Origin: Lachnospiraceae bacterium A4
GTDB taxonomy: Bacteria; Bacillota; Clostridia; Lachnospirales; Lachnospiraceae
Direction: 5' to 3'
Assembly (NCBI GenBank): GCA_000403215.2
Contig: KE159564.1
Span: 218,635-282,634, forward strand
DNA length: 64,000 nucleotides
The translations under genes were made by a program, and so were the position numbers. Shown in pieces: positions 39,146 to 46,906 of the stretch (position 1 is its first letter; every line of letters begins with the position of its first letter). Under the pieces are notes generated by a model, which worked only from the letters and a program-made list of their open reading frames with translations, did not search any database and was not told where the DNA came from.

Positions 39146-39403
39146 TTATAGTTCTATAAGAATTAGCAGATTTCTAGTGTCGAATACCGAAGTATCCAGT
39201 ACATCAATTAAAAGAAAATCAGAAGTTACATTTAAAGCTTTAGCAAGCGCTATGAACGTTTCCAGCCTTGGCGCTTTTACACCACGTTCAGTTACATTTA
39301 TATGAGTGACACTAAGATCAACAATTTCTGCCAGTTGTTCTTGTGTGAGGTTTTCGGTTTCCCTTGCTTCTTTTATACGCGCACCAATAGCTTGCAGATT
39401 TAT
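39146..39403 (-). CDS. Xre-family HTH regulator with an apparent ATA start
   Basis: On the minus strand 85 codons encode a Cro/C1-type helix-turn-helix: 'IGARIKEARETENLTQEQLA', then 'VDLSVTHINVTERGVKAPRL' and 'LAKALNVTSDFLL'. Homologues usually begin Met-Asn-Leu-Gln, and here the corresponding first codon is ATA. AGGAGG lies seven bases upstream of it. No ATG, GTG or TTG stands in frame nearby. Either ATA is used weakly or a single change has silenced the gene. It would repress transcription near its own promoter, where two dyads lie. It is too short and lacks a normal start, so automatic gene finders may miss it. Confidence 0.6.
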   Translation of the reverse strand: MNLQAIGARIKEARETENLTQEQLAEIVDLSVTHINVTERGVKAPRLETFIALAKALNVTSDFLLIDVLDTSVFDTRNLLILIEL

Positions 39404-39462
39404 ATCAACACCTCCTCGTAGAACTACTTCTAGTTTAAAATTATATCCTACTAATATTTTTT

Positions 39463-39504
39463 CATACAGAATCGTATGGAACTTTGACCCGTTCTAAAAG
39501 AACG
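39463..39504. promoter_or_regulatory. Two dyads upstream of the HTH gene
   Basis: CATAC-N6-GTATG (39463-39478) and CGTTCT-AAA-AGAACG (39490-39504) lie about 60-100 bases upstream of the HTH gene on the minus strand. They are suitable operators for its product or for another regulator. The second resembles an SOS box only superficially, because its half sites point the other way. The remaining bases to 39715 are AT-rich and show nothing else clear. Confidence 0.35.
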
Positions 39505-39715
39505 ATTACAAAAAGAAAGATATTAAAAAGAAAAGCTTTAGAAAATGTGAAAAAGAAAAGTTTAAGAATTAAAACAAGCGTTTAGAAACAAGAAGATTTA
39601 GAATAGCTGTAAAGATTAAACATTAAGTGAGAAAAAATAACACATATAAAAATTTTTACATGCATAATAAAATATTTATTGTATAACAAATAAGGAAGGT
39701 AGAAGTCAGAATATA

Positions 39716-40288
39716 ATGATAATATTTTTAGATGGAACATATGGTATTGGAAAAACGAGTGTCGTATCCGAGATAAAAAAGAAATTTGTAAGCGATGATT
39801 TGGTTTTTATTAATGCAGATTTCTGGTTTCGGAAAATGTGTGACTATAAGATACATCAAGCAAAAAAGGAAGCAACACCAAAGATAGGAGGTATGTTTCC
39901 ACAGACAAACATTACATTCATTAGATCTTTTCAAAAGAGAATTGCAGAGAAAATAAAAGATGAGAATATGAATATACTTGTTGATATGGCTTTAACGTCA
40001 GATGATTGTAAAGAGCTGATTCTGGACTATTTTACAAAAATACATAGAAATGTATTACATATTATACTGATAGCAGAAGAAGATACCATAAGGCGCCGTA
40101 TTATCCATGATGTCAACAGAGATAAACCACAGGCATTATATGAGATTAAAAGAAATCTTGACTTTCTGAAAGATAATTATGCTAATGCGCAGCAAATTAA
40201 TACAGAAAATAGAACAATTGTTGAAGTTTCGCAAGAAGTTATTGAATATATAAAATGTAAAGGAAAATTTCAGTATAATTTAAATTGA
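39716..40288 (+). CDS. P-loop kinase-like protein, TmrB-type
   Basis: This 190-residue protein starts with a P-loop 'DGTYGIGKTS' immediately after the first strand, as in small kinases and in the TmrB tunicamycin-resistance family. Later segments include 'FINADFWFR', where an Asp acts in substrate binding in such kinases, and 'EEDTIRRRIIHDVNRDK', a lid-like arginine cluster. It probably phosphorylates or binds a small molecule, and could give resistance to a nucleoside-type antibiotic. The substrate cannot be told from the sequence. AAGGAAGG lies some 15 bases before the ATG, a rather long spacing. It is the first plus-strand gene of the cargo region. Confidence 0.6.
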   Translation: MIIFLDGTYGIGKTSVVSEIKKKFVSDDLVFINADFWFRKMCDYKIHQAKKEATPKIGGMFPQTNITFIRSFQKRIAEKIKDENMNILVDMALTSDDCKELILDYFTKIHRNVLHIILIAEEDTIRRRIIHDVNRDKPQALYEIKRNLDFLKDNYANAQQINTENRTIVEVSQEVIEYIKCKGKFQYNLN

Positions 40289-40410
40289 ATAAAAAACGAA
40301 TGGATATGTGTAATTTTAATTACATGTAATGTATAAATGTTTTTGGGGATAAAGTGTATATAATTGTTCAATGAAATGGATAATTAACAGGATTGTTTTA
40401 CGGAGGAATA

Positions 40411-40536
40411 ATGAAAGAGAACATGGAAATCCAGAAATTGATGAATCTTTGTGAAAAACTGCCAGAAATAAACCATGCATATATATTAAACTGTAATTTC
40501 TGTGAGTTAATTCCAACCACATCATTGACTGATTAG
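40411..40536 (+). CDS. Short hypothetical ORF with a good ribosome site
   Basis: A 41-codon frame begins with ATG 40411 (or 40423) preceded by GGAGGA at 40402-40407. The sequence 'EIQKLMNLCEKLPEINHAYI' is helical. It may be a real small protein or the remaining head of a larger broken gene. No related sequence is recognised. Confidence 0.3.
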   Translation: MKENMEIQKLMNLCEKLPEINHAYILNCNFCELIPTTSLTD

Positions 40537-40650
40537 TACATGTATTGTAAAATCAATATTTTTTCATAGGGACTTAACATATTTTCTTTTGTGACAAGGG
40601 AACATTTCAATCATAAGATTTTTATGCAGGCAATGAACGACTAGAGGGAC

Positions 40651-40921
40651 ACACTTGAATCGGAAGTTAATCTTGTACTTTATAATGGCAGGATCATTTA
40701 CATTTCAGAAACTTCCGTTATGATCGAAAAAAGAAGATCATTACGCTTATGGATACCTCTGCCTGGATACAGCAATGCAGAATGAAAGATGTAAACAACT
40801 GGTCAGCAAAGCAAGTGATAAGGGCATGAGGCCGGAAGAAATCTACAAGGCACTCAGGAATAAGGGCATGTTTGTTTCCATGAGAAAAATTGCGAAGGAA
40901 AATGTTGAATTTATATTATAG
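40651..40921 (+). pseudogene. Frameshifted coding remnant
   Basis: Two adjoining frames read as parts of one protein. The first, from 40651, gives 'TLESEVNLVLYNGRIIYIS' and ends in 'SVMI'. The second, entered by a shift near 40726, gives 'KKEDHYAYGYLCLDTAM', then 'GMRPEEIYKALRNKGMFVSM' with a helix-turn-helix look, and a stop at 40919-40921. No start or intact length is left. It may derive from a transposase or regulator. The area between 40537 and 40650 shows nothing further. Confidence 0.4.
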
Positions 40922-40957
40922 CCGAAACCAGATAGAAGAAGTTTTTAAAACTGGAAA

Positions 40958-40987
40958 AAAAGATGGGGATCGAAGTCTCCATCTTTT
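40958..40987. terminator. Bidirectional terminator at the end of the HTH gene
   Basis: Arms 40958-40969 and 40976-40987 form a 12-bp stem with one G-T pair and a six-base loop. On the minus strand it is followed by a run of T, directly after the stop of the HTH gene. On the plus strand a shorter T-run closes the arm. Confidence 0.7.
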
Positions 40988-41211
40988 CAATCCTTTGGCG
41001 GTTCGTAAATAATCAACTCGGATATCTTACAGTTAAGGACATAGCATAAACGCGCGATTGTGTTAAAATCAATTCTAACGGCTTCACCCTTACAAAAGCG
41101 ATTGATTTGGGTATGGCTGATCTTAGATCTGTAAGATAATTGTGTTTTGCTGATTTCTTTTTTCTTAATTAATTCTTTCAAGTTCATATATACTTTTCCG
41201 TATTCGTCCAT
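40987..41211 (-). CDS. Xre-family HTH regulator
   Basis: This 74-residue protein is almost entirely a Cro/C1-type helix-turn-helix. The recognition segment is 'KTQLSYRSKISHTQINRF', followed by 'DFNTIARLCYVLNCKISELI', a pattern typical of the YozG-type short regulators. AGGAG stands upstream of ATG 41211; a second Met nine codons in is possible. A divergent promoter for the gene at 41376 lies upstream, so it may control that gene as well as itself. Confidence 0.75.
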   Translation of the reverse strand: MDEYGKVYMNLKELIKKKEISKTQLSYRSKISHTQINRFCKGEAVRIDFNTIARLCYVLNCKISELIIYEPPKD

Positions 41212-41308
41212 GTGGCTGACAACTCCTTACTTTTGATACTATTATATATTTATTTACAGATATATATAAGCTCATTTATTTATACTGAAAAATAATTCAG
41301 GAAACATG

Positions 41309-41338
41309 TTGCAAAATCGCAAAGTCAGATGGTATAAT
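41309..41338 (+). promoter_or_regulatory. Promoter for the 41376 gene
   Basis: TTGCAA at 41309-41314, an 18-base spacer and a perfect TATAAT at 41333-41338. Transcription would start near 41345. AGGAAGGG at 41351-41358 precedes a four-codon mini-frame (ATG 41360 to TAA 41374), which may feed ribosomes to the ATG at 41376. Confidence 0.65.
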
Positions 41339-41375
41339 ACTGATAAATTTAGGAAGGGAATGAAAAAATATTAAT

Positions 41376-41627
41376 ATGAAATTAATAAAAAATAGAATAA
41401 GGACGATATATATATGGCTGACTCAATGGTATTCACTGATAGCAGAGGATAATGATTATATGTTGTTTCATCAGAACTGTTGGAAGCCTTTCCCTCCGTC
41501 ATATTATAGAACCCACACAGAAGAGGAGATTGCTGTAGCAATAGATGCAGCAAACAAAGAACTGGATGAGTTATTGAGAATGATAGAAGAAAAAAGAAAA
41601 GAGATTGATAGACAGAATCTTAATTAA
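41376..41627 (+). CDS. Small hypothetical protein with helical C-terminus
   Basis: This 83-residue protein has an aromatic-rich N-terminal half ('YIWLTQWYSLIAED', 'HQNCWKPFPPSYY') and a charged helical end. It has its own promoter at 41309-41338 and could be a small effector or an adaptor. The family is unknown. It is not an overlap of another gene, and its ribosome site serves a four-codon leader that abuts it. Confidence 0.45.
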   Translation: MKLIKNRIRTIYIWLTQWYSLIAEDNDYMLFHQNCWKPFPPSYYRTHTEEEIAVAIDAANKELDELLRMIEEKRKEIDRQNLN

Positions 41628-41740
41628 GTTATAATATTTTTGGGATGACCTGAATTAAAGAAATAATGCCTTTTTGGTGTATACTGATTTTGTCACAAAT
41701 ACTAATTTGCAAAAGTAAAAACTGGTACAGGAGAAAAATT

Positions 41741-42511
41741 TTGAATACACAGAAATATATTACAGCACGAGACGCAGAGGAATGTAAAAAAGTAGTAATT
41801 GCATTTAACGAATTATATAATCAAACGGAAATTTTAGTCATAAACACAGGGGACTATGGATTTGTGCTATTAAAATATGACAATTATATGACGGGATATT
41901 TTAATATTACTACATATACTAACAATATTGAGCTCTTTGATGCATTATGGAGCGAATGGGTAAAAGAACAACTCATATCACTGGCCTTAAACACACCATT
42001 AATTGACTTAGATTATGAAGAGATATTTACGTCATTACCAGAAAAAGAGAAAAGGAAAATTCTTGATAAAAAAGATTACTTCCGACTAAAGCTACAACAA
42101 GTAAACATATATGAAGATTTCATTATGGTAGATAATTCGCATGATTACATTACATTAGAGGAAAAAGAGCGTTGTAAAATTGTAGCGGATATTTTTTATG
42201 AAAGTCTGGCAAAAGATGATTTAATAATTTGTGATGCCGGAAAATATGGTTATGCAATGCTTACATACTATAAACCGCCTATTGGATTTGATGGTATTGT
42301 GATGTTTACAGATAGTCAGAAAATGTACAACACATTATTGCGGGAATGGTATACATTACGTATAGAAGAGCTAGCGAAAACAATGAATATGTCTAATTTT
42401 GATGTGGATGTTTTTTATGAACAGTTATCAGATGAGCAAAAAGTACCATTAATACAGCAAAGGCAGGAATTTATAGAAATGTCTAAAAAAATAGCTTATT
42501 TCATAAAATAA
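41741..42511 (+). CDS. Cargo protein built from two diverged repeats, TTG start
   Basis: This protein of about 256 residues consists of two similar units of about 115 residues. Both contain a Y-I-T segment, a Cys-Lys pair, an acidic strand and a G-x-Y-G motif: 'GDYGFVLLKY' in the first and 'GKYGYAMLTY' in the second. Each ends with a W-containing helix ('LWSEWVKEQL', 'LLREWYTLRI'). The frame extends to ATG 41666, but CAGGAGA about eight bases before TTG 41741 marks that as the start. Unknown family; an internal duplication. The AT-rich code resembles the rest of the cargo region. Confidence 0.55.
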   Translation: MNTQKYITARDAEECKKVVIAFNELYNQTEILVINTGDYGFVLLKYDNYMTGYFNITTYTNNIELFDALWSEWVKEQLISLALNTPLIDLDYEEIFTSLPEKEKRKILDKKDYFRLKLQQVNIYEDFIMVDNSHDYITLEEKERCKIVADIFYESLAKDDLIICDAGKYGYAMLTYYKPPIGFDGIVMFTDSQKMYNTLLREWYTLRIEELAKTMNMSNFDVDVFYEQLSDEQKVPLIQQRQEFIEMSKKIAYFIK

Positions 42512-42590
42512 AAATCAAAGAAATGGGTAATTTTGGACGAACTGGTGTTACAGCTATATTTTCTATTACGTATAATAACAAGTATATAAG

Positions 42591-42631
42591 ACGCGCAGTT
42601 TCTATAAATGAGAATAGGAACTGCGCGTTTA
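42591..42631. terminator. Bidirectional terminator between convergent genes
   Basis: Arms 42591-42605 and 42614-42628 form a 15-bp stem with one G-T wobble and an eight-base loop. T-rich sequence follows on the plus side. It separates the plus-strand repeat protein gene from the minus-strand BlaI/BlaR1-type operon. Confidence 0.75.
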
Positions 42632-42662
42632 TTCAGGCGATATAAAAATACAGATTATAATT

Positions 42663-42902
42663 TTAAGGACATAAAATCCAATCACCAACCCACTGACTCA
42701 TAGAGTAGTTGTATAAACGTTTATATAAATTTCCGTTTTCAATCTTATACCGCCAACCTATGTTTTCTGAAAGTGGAACAATGGTGGAAGATTGATCTGA
42801 AATGTTAGAAACATTTTCTTTCGCAGAAACATTTAGAGTGGGTGCAACAGATGTTGATAATAAGATTGCTGCTGATAAAAGTAAAATTTTATTGAATTTC
42901 AT
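42663..42902 (-). CDS. Small secreted protein overlapping the BlaR1-like gene
   Basis: This 79-residue protein has a signal peptide: Lys-rich start, hydrophobic 'ILLLSAAILLSTSVAP', probable cleavage near 'NVSA'. The mature part ends 'WRYKIENGNLYKRLYNY' and then a Trp-rich tail. Its start lies 14 bases inside the end of the BlaR1-like gene on the same strand, so the two are translationally coupled. AGAGG precedes its ATG. It may be the protein regulated, or sensed, by the BlaR1-like protein. Toxin-like, peptide or coat functions are all possible. Confidence 0.6.
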   Translation of the reverse strand: MKFNKILLLSAAILLSTSVAPTLNVSAKENVSNISDQSSTIVPLSENIGWRYKIENGNLYKRLYNYSMSQWVGDWILCP

Positions 42903-44049
42903 TTTGGCTACCTCTTTTCTTTATTGGTATAGTAGAATCAAAAATCTCAGTAATTGTTTTAGCATAGTTATAGTCTATGTACAAATCAAAGGTTCCATTT
43001 CCATTATCGATATAAAATGCATTTTGACTATTAATTTCAAAAGTATCTTCCTTTATTTGAGGCGCTGCATGCCAAGCCTCAAAGGTCGTGAAAACCGGAA
43101 TGAAAAATAGAAACACTGATAAAAAGAGTAATAAAGCAGACCTTGGCAATGAAAATTTGTTTGGTGCATCAAGATCTTCCAGTAAGAATGTAACACGCTG
43201 TGAGGTCGTAAAAGGATTACCGGACTGAAATGAGAGAATAATCTCATCTTTACAGGGAACTGGAACGATATATTTTTCTTTTGCCGAGTCAATAAGACAG
43301 CTTAGGTAATTGAGCTTCTGGTTCTCTGACCAGTTCCGGGTTACGATACTGTCTATGTTGATTTCTAAAAGTCTGTTCAGCTGTTTTTGTAATAAATAAA
43401 GAAGTGGATTCCACCAATATACAATTTTAAGTAATGACATGATAAATTTTAATAACAAGTCACCATTGTAATAATGAGCGATTTCATGGCTTATTATATA
43501 GTATAAATTCTGGCTGTCGAGGTTCATTGTATCCGAAAGCACAATATATGGTCGAAAAATACCAAAAATATACGGAGATACTGCCGTTTCTGATGAAACA
43601 AATCGAAAATGAAAATGTAACCGCTTCTTTTCAATGATACTATACAACAGATCATAAAGTCTTTGATCACGAATCAATTCCAAATTTTTTACATAGAAAG
43701 ACATACGTACATATTGGATGATAAATATCATCAAGTTATAAACAATACCTGCACCCCAAATAAAACAAAGAATATTAAAAGGCTGGATTGTTTTGTTTTT
43801 AAACAGCTCCAGAGGGCTGTGCAAAAATTGGTATATTTTCGGATAGAGCAATGTCAGATTAATGTTTTTGCTGAAGAAGAATTCATATGGAAACATTAAT
43901 TTTAAAAGAATCAAAAGAATGCACAGAATTAATGTACGAACACCAACTTGGCGCATTCTGTTTGCTTTTTTCAACATAAAAAATATGCATAGAAACAAAA
44001 CACTGCTGTAAAATGTTGTTGTAAACAAAGAAGAAAAAGTTAAATCCAT
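42889..44049 (-). CDS. BlaR1/MecR1-type M56 membrane metalloprotease without penicillin-binding domain
   Basis: M56 proteins transmit an external signal by cleaving a BlaI-type repressor. This 386-residue protein has N-terminal membrane helices and the zinc motif HExxH in 'SHEIAHYYNGD', followed by 'WWNPLLYLL', a typical M56 helix. A last membrane helix lies near residue 300. Only about 75 residues follow outside, where classical BlaR1 has a penicillin-binding domain of some 250 residues. So it is unlikely to detect beta-lactams. The repressor gene lies directly upstream on the minus strand. The signal may be the small secreted protein, or membrane or cell wall damage. Confidence 0.82.
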   Translation of the reverse strand: MDLTFSSLFTTTFYSSVLFLCIFFMLKKANRMRQVGVRTLILCILLILLKLMFPYEFFFSKNINLTLLYPKIYQFLHSPLELFKNKTIQPFNILCFIWGAGIVYNLMIFIIQYVRMSFYVKNLELIRDQRLYDLLYSIIEKKRLHFHFRFVSSETAVSPYIFGIFRPYIVLSDTMNLDSQNLYYIISHEIAHYYNGDLLLKFIMSLLKIVYWWNPLLYLLQKQLNRLLEINIDSIVTRNWSENQKLNYLSCLIDSAKEKYIVPVPCKDEIILSFQSGNPFTTSQRVTFLLEDLDAPNKFSLPRSALLLFLSVFLFFIPVFTTFEAWHAAPQIKEDTFEINSQNAFYIDNGNGTFDLYIDYNYAKTITEIFDSTIPIKKRGSQNEIQ

Positions 44050-44064
44050 AAAAATACTCCGTCA

Positions 44065-44481
44065 TTACTCAGACTTATCTTTTAAATTTTGCTTTCTTTC
44101 TTTAATTAATTGCTCCAGTTCGTTTAGTTCTTGTAATTCACGGACGTCATCATTGCCATATTCAAAAAATGATGCGACTAAGTTTGAAGCGGATATCTGC
44201 TTATAATCCAGCGTATTGAAAAATTTCTGAGTCTGAAATTCATTTCTGCTCATTGAAGGCTTGTAGCATCTTGTTAGATTTTTGCCGCTCATGACGATTT
44301 TGTCTACTTCGATCAGGTTGTTTTTCAGCAGGTTTTTTAAATACGCGTGCACGGTATGGAGGGTCAGCGTGGAATCATATGCCAAGAAATCCGATGCTGC
44401 CAGCGGTTTACCTGCGTCCCATAGTATATTCATAATGTCCATTGCTCTTTTTGTTAATTCAAATGAAGAGTTTTTAAACAT
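44065..44481 (-). CDS. BlaI/MecI-family repressor
   Basis: This 138-residue protein has the winged-helix pattern of the family: 'LTKRAMDIMNILWDAGKPL', then 'TLTLHTVHAYLKNLLKNNLI' as the recognition helix, and a wing 'DKIVMSGKNLTRCYKP'. The C-terminal helices form the dimer part, containing the site cleaved by the M56 partner. It starts an operon with the BlaR1-like gene 15 bases downstream. GGGAGG is 12 bases from the ATG. It probably binds dyads in the region upstream, from 44590. Confidence 0.85.
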   Translation of the reverse strand: MFKNSSFELTKRAMDIMNILWDAGKPLAASDFLAYDSTLTLHTVHAYLKNLLKNNLIEVDKIVMSGKNLTRCYKPSMSRNEFQTQKFFNTLDYKQISASNLVASFFEYGNDDVRELQELNELEQLIKERKQNLKDKSE

Positions 44482-44851
44482 ATATTAACAATGCCTCCCA
44501 TTCAAATGACATTGTGGATCTTTATTGTCATACATCAAAATGAGTTTAATCTTATTTAATCTATTTTAATCTATAATAAATTTCAATCATGTAAGATCTA
44601 ATTACAAAATATAAGATATATACTACAAAAGTTGTCTGTGTCTTTATAGTAAAGCATAATGATTTATATGTCAATAAAAAAAACAACGAAAAATGTAAAA
44701 AAAGAACGATTAAATATTGCATTTAATGGTTAAATGTGATATGGTAATTAAAGCAGAAATAACTTGTCATTTGTGCATCTCAATCTAATGATACATAAAA
44801 TGATAAAAAATGACTTGAGAAACAAAAGGACAATAGAAGGGAAAGCAGAGT
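44482..44851. promoter_or_regulatory. Divergent regulatory region
   Basis: This AT-rich stretch separates the minus-strand BlaI-type operon from the plus-strand injection cluster. It contains TGTAA-N7-TTACA (44590-44606) and ACAA-AAG-TTGT (44625-44635), which are candidate BlaI-type operators. A weak plus-strand promoter may be TTGCAT (44717-44722), 17 bases, TATGGT (44740-44745). No other feature was seen. The abrupt change in base composition at its right side suggests a junction between cargo and another module. Confidence 0.35.
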
Positions 44852-46858
44852 ATGAAAGTATTACGGAGACTGTTATACTGCATCATTTTGTCACTGTTCT
44901 TTCCACTAACGGGATATGCCGAAGAGATTGTTCCGCAAAAGGAGCAGCTTGAGATTATATTTGTGATTGACAGCAGCGGCTCTATGAAAACAAATGATCC
45001 TTCAGGAATCGGGCTTGATATGGTCCAAGCGTTCATTGATACTATGCAGACACAGGGAATCCACATTGGATATGTGGCATATAACAATGAGATACTTTCT
45101 TATTCAGCGCCAGAAACAATAGAGACAGCAGAAAAAAGGAACAAACTAAAAGACCAGATATCTTCCATAACGTATTCGGGCGATACGGATATCGGCATGG
45201 GGGTATCGCAGGCATGTGAGCTGTTCTCTGATAAAGAAAATACCCGCAGGATTATGGTATTGATCTCCGACGGGGAGACAGATCTGCCAGCAGACAGTCC
45301 ACGCACAGAAAAGCAGTCCAATCAGGAACTAAAAGATTGTATCAGCCAGTGCAGGGAAGAAAATATTCCCATTTATACAATCGCTTTTGGACAGTACGAT
45401 GGCAGCATTGCAGTTTTGAGAGAAACTGCAGAAGAAACGCAGGCAGAGAGCTATTCTGCGAAAAACCCGGAAGATTTGATGGAAATCCTGTACGGCATTT
45501 TCCAGAATAACCTTTTTTACCGGATACAGCAGTTTTCCAACGGAACCTACGCAGGAGGCAGCCAGCAGATTACATGCGTGCTGGACAGCGTTTATGTAGA
45601 TGAAATTGATATCCTTTTAATCTCCTCCGGGTCAGTAGGAGAAACGATGGTTCAGTATGGGGAACAGAATCTGCCGCTTACGAATCTGTCGCACTATGCG
45701 GTGGGAAAAATAGAAAACAATCAAAATTCTCTGGCGGAAAAGGAGCTTACTATCCATACCGCAACAAATCAGGGGCAGGATCTTCAGGTTTATGTTATCA
45801 GCTACAGGGGATTTATGCCTGTTATGAATATAGAAACGAAGGCAGCCAGAAACCAAAGTCTTGATTATGAGATCTGTTTTCAAAACGCCTCTGGTGAAAA
45901 GATCACAGATACGGACTTTTACAGGCTTTTGACATGGGAGCTTTTCTGTACGGATTCCAAAGCTGAGAAAGATGTCATGGTTACAAAAGAGGAAGTGCGC
46001 AATGGAATCCTGAGAGGAAGCATTCAGTTTGCACATTCCGGCATATATTCATTGGAAGGGATACTATCAGATGGATATGGCAGGTATGTATATCCATTTC
46101 AGATAGAAGTTTCGAATACAGTGCCGCAGGGAAGTATTCCAGAGGAAAAGGGAACGCTGGTAAATCAGACGCTGTCGTATCACTTAAACAATTACTTTCA
46201 TGATGCGGACGGGGACGCACTGTCCTATTCTGTGCCTGAAAGTCAGGAGAATCTGCTGGTGCAGCTTGATGGGGATGCGCTCACACTCACGCCCCAGCGC
46301 GCTGGAAACCACAGGGTGACAATACAGGCAAGCGACGGGGAGGACATGCTCCAGTACACATATTCCCTGCAGGTGAATACATGGTGGCAGGCTTATTGGT
46401 GGGTGATTGCGGCTGCACTGATAGTGTCTGTTGTTTTTATATGGAAGCTTACACATAAACCAAAGCCGGAGATCGAACGGCTGACAGAGCAGAGAAGGCA
46501 GTATCATTTCAGCGGCAAGCTCAATGCATATTTCCTGCGGCAGCCGCAGGAGGAAGAAGAAATTCCGCCGCTTACATTTCAGATGAATCGGGTAAAGGAC
46601 GGAAGGGTGTCGCTTGGGGATCTTTTTGGAGAGTATCCCGTACAGGCGGAGGCATTACAGTTAAACAGCATTTTCCTGATTGCAGACGAAAACCGCAGCA
46701 TGGTTCTGTACCACACCTCGAAGTCGGATGTCATGGTTGGAAATGCCATTGCATGCAGGCAGCTGCAATACAGCATTCGTTTTGGCGATGTGATCTATAT
46801 TACCTCACAGGATGGAGGCTATGATCTGGAAATACATTATATTGCGGTGTTTCAATAG
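44852..46858 (+). CDS. Membrane-anchored von Willebrand A protein, first gene of the injection cluster
   Basis: This 668-residue protein has a signal peptide ending near 'TGYA' (residue 23). A von Willebrand A domain follows, with an intact metal-site motif DxSxS (Asp40, Ser42, Ser44), 'GDTDIG' and 'LISDGETD'. Further beta domains lie at about 230-500, and a transmembrane helix at about 512-531. A cytoplasmic tail of about 130 residues ends the protein. GAAGGGAAAG supports the ATG. The surface domain with a cytoplasmic tail suits a bridge between the outside and the cytosolic machine encoded downstream. The ligand is unknown. Confidence 0.75.
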   Translation: MKVLRRLLYCIILSLFFPLTGYAEEIVPQKEQLEIIFVIDSSGSMKTNDPSGIGLDMVQAFIDTMQTQGIHIGYVAYNNEILSYSAPETIETAEKRNKLKDQISSITYSGDTDIGMGVSQACELFSDKENTRRIMVLISDGETDLPADSPRTEKQSNQELKDCISQCREENIPIYTIAFGQYDGSIAVLRETAEETQAESYSAKNPEDLMEILYGIFQNNLFYRIQQFSNGTYAGGSQQITCVLDSVYVDEIDILLISSGSVGETMVQYGEQNLPLTNLSHYAVGKIENNQNSLAEKELTIHTATNQGQDLQVYVISYRGFMPVMNIETKAARNQSLDYEICFQNASGEKITDTDFYRLLTWELFCTDSKAEKDVMVTKEEVRNGILRGSIQFAHSGIYSLEGILSDGYGRYVYPFQIEVSNTVPQGSIPEEKGTLVNQTLSYHLNNYFHDADGDALSYSVPESQENLLVQLDGDALTLTPQRAGNHRVTIQASDGEDMLQYTYSLQVNTWWQAYWWVIAAALIVSVVFIWKLTHKPKPEIERLTEQRRQYHFSGKLNAYFLRQPQEEEEIPPLTFQMNRVKDGRVSLGDLFGEYPVQAEALQLNSIFLIADENRSMVLYHTSKSDVMVGNAIACRQLQYSIRFGDVIYITSQDGGYDLEIHYIAVFQ

Positions 46859-46906
46859 AGATCCGCCACCCATAAAATACACAAAGATAAGAAAAGGAGA
46901 ATGATT

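Noticed and set aside
39306..39497. Plus-strand frame of 63 codons
   Set aside because: It is the complement of the HTH gene and its upstream region and shows no protein-like composition.
39490..39504. SOS box for LexA
   Set aside because: The half sites are GTTC then GAAC with five bases between, the reverse of the Gram-positive GAAC-N4-GTTC pattern.
42889..44481. Beta-lactam resistance operon
   Set aside because: BlaI and BlaR1-type genes are present, but no beta-lactamase or PBP gene and no penicillin-binding domain on the sensor.
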